Positions 49,747-58,064 of a stretch of 64,000 nucleotides of DNA are shown piece after piece. The DNA lies in assembly GCF_014873875.1 (NCBI RefSeq), contig NZ_JADBEM010000001.1, forward strand, positions 7,998,001 to 8,062,000, written 5' to 3'. Below the pieces are notes generated by a model. The model saw only the letters and a list, made by a program, of their open reading frames with translations, ran no database searches and had not been told where the DNA came from. Positions within the stretch are counted from its first letter, which is position 1. Every line of letters starts with the position of its first letter. Made by a program: the position numbers and the translations under genes. The DNA is from Actinopolymorpha pittospori. Its GTDB lineage: Bacteria > Actinomycetota > Actinomycetes > Propionibacteriales > Actinopolymorphaceae.

Positions 49747-50142
49747 TCAGTGGGCGTGCTCGCCTCGGTAGTACTCGAAGACGAAGCCGAGTACCGAGAC
49801 GATGCCGAAGCCGACACCGATGATGAACAGCCACCAACCGAAGACGATGCCGAGCACGACGACCGACAGCGACAACGCGCAGAAGAGCGGCCACCAGCTG
49901 TGCGGGCTGAAGAAGCCGAGCTCGCCGGCTCCTTCCTCGATCTCGGCATCCTTGCGGTCTTCGGGACGGGGCCCGATCCGCCGAGCCGTGAGCAGGGCGT
50001 AGAAGCCCACCAGGAGCGCGAGGAGCGTCGTCAGGACGAGCGCGCTGGTGCCGGTGGGGTCATGCGACATGAACCAGTAGATCGGCGTGATGACTGCGAA
50101 GAACACAGCCAGGATCGCGAAGATGAACCCCTCGGCCTTCAC
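49747..50142 (-). CDS. ctaF: Actinobacterial cytochrome c oxidase subunit IV
   Basis: Small membrane subunit of the aa3 oxidase, 131 residues with four hydrophobic helices. It begins KAEGFIFAILAVFFAVITPIYW and ends with GFVFEYYRGEHAH, both typical of CtaF. The segment SPHSWWPLFCALSLSVVVLG is also conserved. GTG start at 50142 overlaps the ctaD stop (GTGA). A short hairpin ACGCTC/GAGCGT (49708-49722) follows. Confidence 0.93.
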   Translation of the reverse strand: MKAEGFIFAILAVFFAVITPIYWFMSHDPTGTSALVLTTLLALLVGFYALLTARRIGPRPEDRKDAEIEEGAGELGFFSPHSWWPLFCALSLSVVVLGIVFGWWLFIIGVGFGIVSVLGFVFEYYRGEHAH

Positions 50143-51911
50143 GAACGGTCCTTCCGGCTCTGCTGGGTGTTGTCGTGGAGGAGACCGGCCCGGCCACCGT
50201 GCTCGGGCAGGTCGGCGAGACCGTGGTCGTCGTTCTCGTGGAGTTCGAGCAGCGCGATCTCAGGGTGGCGCAGGTCGAAGGCCGGGCTCTCGGACCGGAT
50301 CCGCGGGATCGAGGTGAAGTTGTGCCGCGGCGGCGGGCAGGAGGTCGCCCACTCCAGCGACCGGCCCCAGCCCCACGGGTCGTCCACCAGGACGCGCGGC
50401 GACCGGCGCGACTGGATGACGTTGAGGATGAACGGCAGGGTCGACATGCCGAGCAGGAAGGCACCGACCGTGGAGACCGAGTTGAGAACGGTGAAGCCGT
50501 CCTCGACCGGGTAGTCGGCGATCCGGCGCGGCATACCCTCCACGCCCAGCCAGTGCTGGATCAGGAAGGTCAGGTGGAAGCCGAAGAACAGGGTCCAGAA
50601 GTGGATCTTTCCGAGCCGTTCGTTCAGCATCCGGCCGGTCATCTTCGGCCACCAGAAGTAGAAGCCCGCGAACATCGCGAAGACCACGGTGCCGAACACG
50701 ACGTAGTGGAAGTGGGCCACCACGAAGTAGGTGTCACTGACGTGGAAGTCCAGCGGCGGCGCGGCCAGGATCACGCCGGTGAGGCCACCGAACAGGAACG
50801 TCACGAGGAAGCCGACCGCCCACAACATAGGCGTGTCGAAACTGATCGACCCTCGCCACATCGTCCCGATCCAGTTGAAGAACTTCATACCTGTCGGTAC
50901 GGCGATCAGGAACGTCATGAACGAGAAGAACGGCAGGTTGACGTTGCCGGTGACGAACATGTGGTGCGCCCACACCGCCACCGAGAGCGCGGCGATCCCC
51001 ATGGTCGCGAGGACCATGCCGACGTAGCCGAACAGCGGCTTACGACTGAAGACCGGCAGGATCTCGGTGATGATGCCGAAGAACGGCAACGCGATGATGT
51101 AGACCTCTGGGTGACCGAAGAACCAGAACAGGTGTTGCCAGAGCAGCGGCCCGCCACTGGCCGGGTCGAACACGTGGGCGCCGAATCTGCGGTCCGCCTC
51201 GAGCATCAGCAGCGCGCCGGCGAGGATCGGGAACGCGATCAGCGCGAGGATGCTCGTCACCAGGATGTTCCAGGTGAAGATCGGCATCCGGAACATCGTC
51301 AGGCCCGGTGCACGCATGCAGAAGATGGTGACGACGAAGTTGACGGCACCAAGGATCGTGCCGAGACCGGCGATGTAGAGACCCATCACCCACAGGTCGC
51401 CACCGACGTTCGGTGAACGTACGGCGTCTGACAGCGGCGTGTAGGCCGTCCAGCCGAAGTCGGCGGCACCGCCCGGGGCGAGGAAGCCGGAGAGCACGAT
51501 CAGCCCGCCGAACAGGAACAGCCAGTAGCTGAACATGTTCATCCGCGGGAACGCCACGTCGGGCGAACCGATCTGCAGCGGCATGATCACGTTGGCGAAA
51601 CCGACGAACAGCGGCGTCGCGAAGAGCAGCAGCATGATCGTGCCGTGCATGGTGAAGAGCTGGTTGAACACCTCTTCGCCGTTGCGGGCGCTGAGCACCT
51701 GCATGCCCGGTCGAGCGAGCTCCGACCTCATGACGAGCGCCAGAACGCCGCCGATCAGGAAGAACGCGAACGACGTGATGAGGTAGAGCTGGCCGATCAC
51801 CTTGTGGTCGGTGGTCGTGAGCCACGACACCACGATCTTGCCGGTGCTGCGCTTCCGCTCCGGTGGCGCGGTTACGTTTGCCGCCTGCTGGCGTTCACTG
51901 AGAATCGTCAC
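50139..51911 (-). CDS. ctaD: Cytochrome c oxidase subunit I
   Basis: Catalytic heme-copper oxidase subunit, 590 residues with 12 membrane helices. Visible landmarks are the low-spin heme His in LFTMHGTIMLLLF, the CuB/Tyr motif WFFGHPEVYIIALPFFGII, the second CuB His pair in the VWAHHMFVTG segment, the proton-channel region MNMFSYWLFLFGG and the heme ligand region FVVAHFHYVVFG. GTG start at 51911 overlaps ctaC (GTGA); its end overlaps ctaF. The C-terminal extension with DDHGLADLPEHGG is cytoplasmic. Confidence 0.97.
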   Translation of the reverse strand: MTILSERQQAANVTAPPERKRSTGKIVVSWLTTTDHKVIGQLYLITSFAFFLIGGVLALVMRSELARPGMQVLSARNGEEVFNQLFTMHGTIMLLLFATPLFVGFANVIMPLQIGSPDVAFPRMNMFSYWLFLFGGLIVLSGFLAPGGAADFGWTAYTPLSDAVRSPNVGGDLWVMGLYIAGLGTILGAVNFVVTIFCMRAPGLTMFRMPIFTWNILVTSILALIAFPILAGALLMLEADRRFGAHVFDPASGGPLLWQHLFWFFGHPEVYIIALPFFGIITEILPVFSRKPLFGYVGMVLATMGIAALSVAVWAHHMFVTGNVNLPFFSFMTFLIAVPTGMKFFNWIGTMWRGSISFDTPMLWAVGFLVTFLFGGLTGVILAAPPLDFHVSDTYFVVAHFHYVVFGTVVFAMFAGFYFWWPKMTGRMLNERLGKIHFWTLFFGFHLTFLIQHWLGVEGMPRRIADYPVEDGFTVLNSVSTVGAFLLGMSTLPFILNVIQSRRSPRVLVDDPWGWGRSLEWATSCPPPRHNFTSIPRIRSESPAFDLRHPEIALLELHENDDHGLADLPEHGGRAGLLHDNTQQSRKDRS

Positions 51912-52789
51912 TTGGCCACTTCCTCAGTACCGCCCTCTCCGCTTCCCAGGCCCGCCTGGGTCCTGGTGATGGCGCCGCCTGTCGCTTCGCCGGTCTGGCC
52001 CTTCGCCCTGAGCGCCCTGAGGTGGGCGTCGTAGTCCTCCCGGCTCACGACGTGAACCGTGAAGAGCATCCGCGCGTGGTAGACGCCGCAGAGCTCGGCG
52101 CACTTGCCGGTGAACTCACCCTCCTTGGTGGGGGTCAGCTCGAAGTAGTTGGTCTTGCCCGGGATGACGTCCATCTTGAAGAGGAACGCCGGGATGAAGA
52201 ACGAGTGGATCACGTCCGGGGAGTTGAGCCGGAAGCCGACCTTCTCCCCCACGGGCAGGTAGAGCGTCGGCAGCTTCTCCGGCGTACCGCCCTCCCAGAC
52301 CGTCCCGACGTCGGGGTTGTCGACGTAGTTGAACGTCCAGCTCCACTGCTGACCAATGACGTTGACGACGTTGGTCGGCGGGTCGTTCTTGTCGACCTTC
52401 AGGATGGCGTTCTGGTCCCGGACGGTGAAGAAGAACAGCACCGCGACGATCACGAACGGCACCGCGGAATACAGAATCTCGATCGGCAGGTGGTAGCGCG
52501 TCTGCGGCGGAATCGAGTTGTCCCGGCGGCGGTAGGCGATGACCGCCCAGATGATGAGGCCCCACACGAGAGCACCGACCGCGAAGGCGGCGATCCACGC
52601 GCCCTGCCACAGGCTCAGCGTGTGCGTAGCCCGGTCGCTTGCCGGAGCCGGCATACCGAGGCGTTTGAAGGTGGCGACTTGATCGGTGGAGCACCCGCTT
52701 GCGACGAGTATCACCGCGCCCACCAGCGACGCTACGGACGCCCTACGCAGGATTCGGCGCGGCGCACGTTCGTCAGCTTTCGACGTCAC
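51908..52789 (-). CDS. ctaC: Cytochrome c oxidase subunit II
   Basis: CuA-bearing subunit of the aa3 oxidase, 293 residues. It has a lipoprotein-type signal (VILVASGC), two membrane helices (about 60-85 and 105-125) and an extracellular cupredoxin domain with the aromatic GQQWSWTFNY stretch and the CuA ligands in SPDVIHSFF and CAELCGVYHARM. GTG start at 52789. It is the first gene of ctaC-ctaD-ctaF; adoK lies upstream on the same strand behind a terminator. The last 25 residues are a Gly/Thr-rich tail. Confidence 0.96.
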   Translation of the reverse strand: MTSKADERAPRRILRRASVASLVGAVILVASGCSTDQVATFKRLGMPAPASDRATHTLSLWQGAWIAAFAVGALVWGLIIWAVIAYRRRDNSIPPQTRYHLPIEILYSAVPFVIVAVLFFFTVRDQNAILKVDKNDPPTNVVNVIGQQWSWTFNYVDNPDVGTVWEGGTPEKLPTLYLPVGEKVGFRLNSPDVIHSFFIPAFLFKMDVIPGKTNYFELTPTKEGEFTGKCAELCGVYHARMLFTVHVVSREDYDAHLRALRAKGQTGEATGGAITRTQAGLGSGEGGTEEVAK

Positions 52790-52910
52790 GGGGTGCCTTT
52801 CTCCCTCTGGCCCTCCGCATCGGCGAACCTGGAACAGCCCGATGCACAGCGGCGCAACCTCGTATCAGCGACAGAACCCTACTCGCTGGGCCTGTCGGCA
52901 CTGCGACGCA

Positions 52911-52931
52911 CCCTCCGCCCCGGGCGGAGGG
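52911..52931 (-). terminator. Hairpin after adenosine kinase
   Basis: CCCTCCGCCC (52911-52920) pairs perfectly with GGGCGGAGGG (52922-52931), six bases past the adoK stop. It separates adoK from the ctaC operon. Confidence 0.65.
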
Positions 52932-52936
52932 CTGGG

Positions 52937-53938
52937 TCACGCCCGGGTGATCTCCTCCTGGGCACAGCGGACGATCGGCTCCACGTCGGCGGCGGCCTCG
53001 TCGCCGTACGCCTGCGCCATCCGGGTGACGAAGTCGCGGTGCGTCAGGTGGTACTCCTGCGGGCCTGTGGTCTCGATCACATGCGCGGCGAGTAGGCAGC
53101 CGACCTGGGCCGAACGCTCCACGCTCAGTCCCCAACCGATTCCGGCCAGGAATCCCGCCCGGAAGCCGTCGCCGACGCCGGTCGGGTCGGTCTTGCTGCG
53201 CTCGGGCGCGCACGGGACGTGAATGGTCTCCTCGCCCTTTCGATGGATCCGAACGCCCTGGTCACCGAGTGTGGTGACGAGAACCTGCACCCGGGACAGG
53301 ATCTTCTCGGTGCTCCAGCCGGTCTTCTGCTCGGTGAGCGCGGCTTCGTACTCGTTGGAGAAGAGGTAGGTGGCACCGTCGATGAGGGAACGGATCATCT
53401 CTCCGTCGGACCAGGCGAGCTGCTGGGAGGGGTCGGCGGCGAACGCGTAGCCCCGGTCACGGCACTCGTCGGTGTGCCTCCGCATCGCCTCCGGGTCGTT
53501 GGCACCGATCAGGACCAGGTCGAGCCCGTCGAGCCGGCCGGCGACGGGCGAGAGCTCGATCTGGCGCGCCTCGGTCATGGCGCCCGCGTAGAAGCTCGCG
53601 ATCTGGGCGTGGGACTTGTCGGTCGTACACACGAACCGCGCGGTGTGCCGCAGCTCACTGGTGTGGATCGAGTCGCAGTCGACACCGTGTCGCTCGAGCC
53701 ACGCCCGGTAGTCGCCGAAGTCGCGACCGACGGCGCCGACCAGCACCGGGCGCAGCCCGAGGCAGGCCAGGCCGAAGGCGATGTTGGCGGCGACGCCGCC
53801 TCGGCGCACCTCGAGGTCCTCCACCAGGAACGACACCGAGATCTTGTCGAGCTGCTCGACCACGAGCGAATCGCGGAACCTGCCGTCAAAGGTCATGAGG
53901 TGGTCGGTGGCGATAGACCCGGTAACCGCGATTCGCAC
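52937..53938 (-). CDS. adoK: Adenosine kinase (PfkB family, AdoK/CbhK type)
   Basis: Phosphorylates adenosine to AMP in purine salvage. The 333-residue protein matches mycobacterial AdoK closely in recall: RIAVTGSIATDHLMTFDGRF, SFLVEDLEVRRGGVAANIAFGL, ASFYAGAMTEARQIEL, GANDPEAMRRHTDEC and FAADPSQQLAW. The PfkB signature is DPTGVGDGFRAGFLAG, with the catalytic Asp; Gly follows it where Ala is common. The GTG at 53938 follows GGAG. In Mycobacterium the gene is also near ctaC, which supports the name. Older annotation of such genes as carbohydrate kinase is less likely. Confidence 0.92.
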   Translation of the reverse strand: MRIAVTGSIATDHLMTFDGRFRDSLVVEQLDKISVSFLVEDLEVRRGGVAANIAFGLACLGLRPVLVGAVGRDFGDYRAWLERHGVDCDSIHTSELRHTARFVCTTDKSHAQIASFYAGAMTEARQIELSPVAGRLDGLDLVLIGANDPEAMRRHTDECRDRGYAFAADPSQQLAWSDGEMIRSLIDGATYLFSNEYEAALTEQKTGWSTEKILSRVQVLVTTLGDQGVRIHRKGEETIHVPCAPERSKTDPTGVGDGFRAGFLAGIGWGLSVERSAQVGCLLAAHVIETTGPQEYHLTHRDFVTRMAQAYGDEAAADVEPIVRCAQEEITRA

Positions 53939-54108
53939 GGAGGGCTCCACTTCGTTCGTGTTCGGGACCTGGCTGGCCGCGTGCCACGATACCCAGCGCG
54001 CGCCTCCTGGACCGGCACAGCGCACGGTGTCGGAACCCGCTCACCGAGGGCGACGTCTCACCAGGTGAACGCACGTCAGCTACGCCGTTGATCGCCCCGG
54101 GGGACCAC

Positions 54109-54654
54109 ATGAGGCTTCGCATCACACCCACTCACGCCGCCGCTCTGGTCACCGTGACCGCACTGACCGCCCTGACCGCGTCGTGCGGATCCACCACGAC
54201 GGGCACCTCCTCCGGCGAGCCCGCCGCACCGACCACGGCCTCGCCGGCGCCGCCCTCCGGGGCGCCGTCCCCGACGCCCTCCCCCTCCACGCCCTCGACG
54301 CCCTCGACGCCCGGGAAGGACGTGCCCGGCATGCCGCCCGCGACGCCGGCGGACGACACCTGGTCCCCGCTCATCCGTGTCGACTCGGCGCAGGCCACGC
54401 CGGCGACTCGCACGGTGACGGTCCATTTCACGCTGCCGACCCCCTGCGCGCCCGGCCTGCGCCGTGCCGAGGTCACAGAACGCCGGGACGCCGTGGTGGT
54501 CACCCTGCGGCGGATGCCGTCCGGCACGCAGAAGGGCGGCATCTGCGCCCAGGTGATCAACCGCCGCACCGTCGACGTCCAGCTCGACGCACCGATCGGC
54601 GACCGTCCGGTCGTGGACGGCTCCTCCGGCAGGGAGGTCAAGCTCGGGCGCTGA
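54109..54654 (+). CDS. Hypothetical lipoprotein
   Basis: A 181-residue protein with a signal peptide and lipobox LTASC (Cys about 26), a Ser/Pro/Thr-rich linker (about 30-75), and a small C-terminal domain with two Cys (PTPCAPGLRRAEV and GGICAQVINRR) likely forming a disulfide. I do not recognise the family. The start is ATG at 54109; an upstream ATG at 54088 has no better site. Its 3' end overlaps the convergent fuconate dehydratase by 17 bases. Confidence 0.7.
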   Translation: MRLRITPTHAAALVTVTALTALTASCGSTTTGTSSGEPAAPTTASPAPPSGAPSPTPSPSTPSTPSTPGKDVPGMPPATPADDTWSPLIRVDSAQATPATRTVTVHFTLPTPCAPGLRRAEVTERRDAVVVTLRRMPSGTQKGGICAQVINRRTVDVQLDAPIGDRPVVDGSSGREVKLGR

Positions 54655-55942
54655 CCGCCCAGGCGGGGCCGTCGGGGAAGCGGTAGTGCGCGAGCGTCTC
54701 CGGACGCAGCTCGGCGGACATGCCGGGCGCGGTCGGCGCCGCGTAGGCCCCGCCGACCAGGCGGACCGGGTCGACGAAGTGCTCGTGCAGGTGGTCGACA
54801 TACTCCACCACCCGGTCCGGATGGTGGCCCGAGACCGCGACCTCGTCGAACATCGCGAGGTGCTGGACCAGCTCGCACAGCCCGACGCCGCCGGCGTGCG
54901 GGCAGACGGGAACGCCGAACTTCGCGGCCAGCAGCAGGATCGCGACGTTCTCGTTGACGCCGCCGACCCGGGCCGCGTCGAGCTGGAGGACGTCGATCGC
55001 CCGCGCCTGCAGGAGCTGCTTGACGACGATGCGGTTCTGGGCGTGCTCGCCGGTCGCGACCTTCACTGGCGCGATCGCCTGCCGGATCGCGGCGTGGCCG
55101 AGGATGTCGTCGGGTGAGGTGGGCTCCTCCACCCACCACAGGTCGAACTCCCGCAGCCGGTCGATCCAGGCCACCGCGCTGCCGACGTCCCAGATCTGGT
55201 TGGCGTCGACGGCGACCCGGATGTCGGCACCGACGGACGCGCGAGCGATGGCGAGCCGGCGCCGGTCGTCCTCGACGTCGCGGCCGACCTTGAGCTTGAT
55301 CTGCCGGAAGCCCTCGTCGACCGCCTCCTTGGACAGGCGGGCGACGGTCTCGTCGTCGTAGCCGAGCCAGCCGGGCGTCGTGGTGTAGGCGGCGAGCCCT
55401 CGTTCGCGGAGGTGTTCCTCGCGCGCCGCGCGGCCGGGTTCGGCCTCGCGGAGCAGGTCGAGCGCCTCGGCCCGGGTGAGCGCGTCGGAGAGGTAGCGCC
55501 AGTCGACCAGGTCGACCAGCTGTTCCGGGGTCATGTCGGACAGCAACTTCCAGACGGGCTTGCCGGCGCGCTTGCCGGCGAGATCCCACACGGCGTTGAC
55601 GACGGCGCCGATCGCCATGTGCATGAGGCCCTTCTCGGGCCCGAGCCAGCGGAACTGCGAGTCGTCAACCAGCTCGTGGTAGACCCGGCCGAGGTCGGCG
55701 CACATCTCCTCGACGTCCCGCCCGACAAGAGCGGGCGCGAGCGCCTCGATGGCGGCGCACTGGACCTCGTTGCCCCGGCCGATGGTGAAGGCGAAGCCGT
55801 GGCCGTCCGGGCCGTCGCTGGTGCGCAGGACGACGTAGGCGGCGGAGTAGTCGGGGTCGGGGTTCATGGCGTCCGAGCCGTGCAATCCGACCGAGGTGGG
55901 GAACCGCACGTCGTGGACGTCGACCGCAACCAGCTTCGTCAC
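54638..55942 (-). CDS. L-fuconate dehydratase (enolase superfamily)
   Basis: Mandelate-racemase-group enolase family enzyme, 434 residues. Markers of FucD are FPTSVGLHGSDAMNPDPDYSAAY, the Lys pair in RQIKLKVGRDVEDD, the metal ligands in VAVDANQIWDVG, WWVEEPTSPDD and ATGEHAQNRIV, and CPHAGGVGLCELVQH with the catalytic His. It dehydrates L-fuconate to 2-keto-3-deoxy-L-fuconate. GTG start at 55942 follows AAGGAG. It is divergent from the AKR and lactonase genes that supply its substrate, so the three form one oxidative L-fucose pathway. Confidence 0.92.
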   Translation of the reverse strand: MTKLVAVDVHDVRFPTSVGLHGSDAMNPDPDYSAAYVVLRTSDGPDGHGFAFTIGRGNEVQCAAIEALAPALVGRDVEEMCADLGRVYHELVDDSQFRWLGPEKGLMHMAIGAVVNAVWDLAGKRAGKPVWKLLSDMTPEQLVDLVDWRYLSDALTRAEALDLLREAEPGRAAREEHLRERGLAAYTTTPGWLGYDDETVARLSKEAVDEGFRQIKLKVGRDVEDDRRRLAIARASVGADIRVAVDANQIWDVGSAVAWIDRLREFDLWWVEEPTSPDDILGHAAIRQAIAPVKVATGEHAQNRIVVKQLLQARAIDVLQLDAARVGGVNENVAILLLAAKFGVPVCPHAGGVGLCELVQHLAMFDEVAVSGHHPDRVVEYVDHLHEHFVDPVRLVGGAYAAPTAPGMSAELRPETLAHYRFPDGPAWAVSARA

Positions 55943-56143
55943 AGGGTCTCCTTTTCCGAGCCCGGGCCGGGTGGCCTACCGGAGCCGGCCAGCACCTGGG
56001 CAGCCGCCGACCCATCTGATGACTACTAGGATCCGGTGTCAGCTTGCCACGAGGCTGGGAGGGACCGGCCGACCGATCGCGGCGAGCGCACCTTCGGACA
56101 GCGCGCATCCCCGTCGCGCGCGGTGAGCAGAGCGAGGCAGGGC

Positions 56144-57118
56144 ATGGGCAAGCGTGCGACGCAACGACACAAACTGGGCCGAAGCGACGTCGAGGTCACC
56201 AGGCTGAGCCTGGGCACGGCGCCCCTGGGCGGGCTGTTCACCCACGTCGAGGACGACACGGCGACCGCCGTGGTCAGGGCGGCGCTGGCCGCGGGCCTCA
56301 ACTACGTCGACACGGCGCCGTTGTACGGGCACGGTGTCGCGGAGCGACGCGTCGGGTCGGCCCTGACCGGTGCCGGCCGCTCCTCCTACGTTCTGTCCAC
56401 CAAGGTGGGCCGGCTCATCGTCGACAAGCCCGGCGCCGAGGCTGATGGCTACGCCGACGCCCCGCCGTCCGAGGCACTCTTCGACTACTCCCGGGACGGC
56501 ATCCTCCGCTCGGTGACCGACAGTCTGGAGCGGCTCGGACTCGACGCCGTCGACGTCCTCTACATCCACGACCCCGACGACTACGAGGACGAGGCGCTCA
56601 CCGTCGCCTACCCGGCGGTCCGGGAGCTGCGCGACCAGGGGATCGTCCGCGCGATCGGTGTCGGCATGAACCAGTCCCGCATCCCGACCAGGTTCGTCCG
56701 CGAGACCGAGGTCGACGCCGTCCTGCTCGCCGGCCGCTACACGCTGCTCGACCAGTCCGGCAACGCCGACCTGCTGCCCGCCTGCCTCGAGCGGGGCACC
56801 TCGATCGTGATCGGCGGCGTCTACAACTCCGGTCTGCTCGCCGACCCCCGCCCGGGTTCGACGTACAACTACGTCGAGGCGCCGGCCGACCTGGTGGCGC
56901 GCGCCCAGGAGCTCGGCGAGATCTGTGCGCGGCACGACGTCCCCCTCAAGGCGGCCGCCATCCAGTTCCCGCTGACCCACCCGGCCGTGGCGACGATCCT
57001 CACCGGCGCCCGCACCGTGGCGGAGCTGGACGAGAACCTCGCGATGCTGGAGTACGACGTTCCCGACGCGCTCTGGGAGGATCTCGCCGCGGTCGGAGCC
57101 AGGCGCTATGGCGTCTGA
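56144..57118 (+). CDS. Aldo/keto reductase, probable L-fucose dehydrogenase
   Basis: A 324-residue aldo/keto reductase of the D-threo-aldose 1-dehydrogenase branch, expected to oxidise L-fucose to L-fuconolactone with NAD(P). Motifs are TRLSLGTAPLGGLF, the Tyr-containing NYVDTAPLYGHGVAERRVG, the Lys in LSTKVGRLI and LYIHDPDDYED. I chose the ATG at 56144 after GAGGCAGGG; the open frame extends to 56036. It overlaps the lactonase gene by 11 bases. The paralogue at 1115-2122 is similar in the same motifs. Confidence 0.88.
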   Translation: MGKRATQRHKLGRSDVEVTRLSLGTAPLGGLFTHVEDDTATAVVRAALAAGLNYVDTAPLYGHGVAERRVGSALTGAGRSSYVLSTKVGRLIVDKPGAEADGYADAPPSEALFDYSRDGILRSVTDSLERLGLDAVDVLYIHDPDDYEDEALTVAYPAVRELRDQGIVRAIGVGMNQSRIPTRFVRETEVDAVLLAGRYTLLDQSGNADLLPACLERGTSIVIGGVYNSGLLADPRPGSTYNYVEAPADLVARAQELGEICARHDVPLKAAAIQFPLTHPAVATILTGARTVAELDENLAMLEYDVPDALWEDLAAVGARRYGV

Positions 57119-58013
57119 GCCGGAGTCGCTCACCGGCTCGCGGCCGCTCTCCCTGCCCGGCCTGGAGGCCGGCGCGGTCGACGCACACCACCACGTGTGG
57201 GACCTCGCCGTACGGCCCGAACCCTGGATCACCGGCGCGGAGATGGCGCCGATCAACCGTACGTTCGGGCTCGTCGACCTCGCGCCCCACGCGAAGGCGG
57301 CGGGCGTCACCAGCACGGTGCTGGTACAGACGCTGCCGGACCTCGCGGAGACCCGTGACTTCCTCGCCCTGGCCGCCGAGGGCGACCTCGTCGGCGCGGT
57401 CACCGGCTGGGTCGACCTCACCTCGCCGTCGGTCGCCGACGACCTCGCCGCCCTGCGGGAGGCGCCCGGCGGTGGGTTCCTCCGCGCCATCCGGCACGGC
57501 GTGCAGAGCGAGGAGGACCCGGCGTGGTTGTGCCGGCCGGACGTACGCCGCGGTCTCGCCGCGGTGGCCGATGCAGGACTGCGCTACGAGCTGTTGACGA
57601 TTCCGGTGCAGCTGCCCGCCGCGGTGGACACCGTCGCCGCGCTGCCGGACCTCCCGTTCGTGCTCGACCACTGCTCCAAGCCGGTGATCGCGCGGGACGA
57701 GCTCGACCCCTGGGCGGCACCGATCCGTGAGCTCGCCGCCCGTCCGAACGTCACCTGCAAGCTGTCGGGTCTGGTGACCGAGGCCGACTGGGCGACATGG
57801 GACGTCGCGACCCTGCGTCCCTACGTCGAGGTCGTGCTGTCCGCTTTCGGTCCCGAGCGGGTGATGTTCGGGTCCGACTGGCCGGTCTGCCTGCTGGCCT
57901 CGTCGTACGCCGAGTGGGTGGAGGCCGCGGCCGAGCTCACCGCCGGCCTGGGAGCAGACGAACGCGCCGACGTCTTCGGCCGGACAGCCCGTCGGGTCTA
58001 CGCCCTGGACTGA
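57108..58013 (+). CDS. L-fuconolactonase (amidohydrolase superfamily)
   Basis: TIM-barrel metal-dependent hydrolase of 301 residues in the 2-pyrone-4,6-dicarboxylate lactonase group. Metal and catalytic residues are in VDAHHHVWD, FVLDHCSKPV and MFGSDWPVCLL. It would open L-fuconolactone to L-fuconate. Start ATG at 57108, overlapping the AKR gene by 11 bases. With the divergent dehydratase it completes three steps of the pathway; the later dehydrogenase and cleavage enzyme are not in this window. Confidence 0.9.
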   Translation: MASEPESLTGSRPLSLPGLEAGAVDAHHHVWDLAVRPEPWITGAEMAPINRTFGLVDLAPHAKAAGVTSTVLVQTLPDLAETRDFLALAAEGDLVGAVTGWVDLTSPSVADDLAALREAPGGGFLRAIRHGVQSEEDPAWLCRPDVRRGLAAVADAGLRYELLTIPVQLPAAVDTVAALPDLPFVLDHCSKPVIARDELDPWAAPIRELAARPNVTCKLSGLVTEADWATWDVATLRPYVEVVLSAFGPERVMFGSDWPVCLLASSYAEWVEAAAELTAGLGADERADVFGRTARRVYALD

Positions 58014-58064
58014 CCACCGGACTGGGCATTGGATCGCGCACGGCCTGGTGTAGAACCTTCCCCC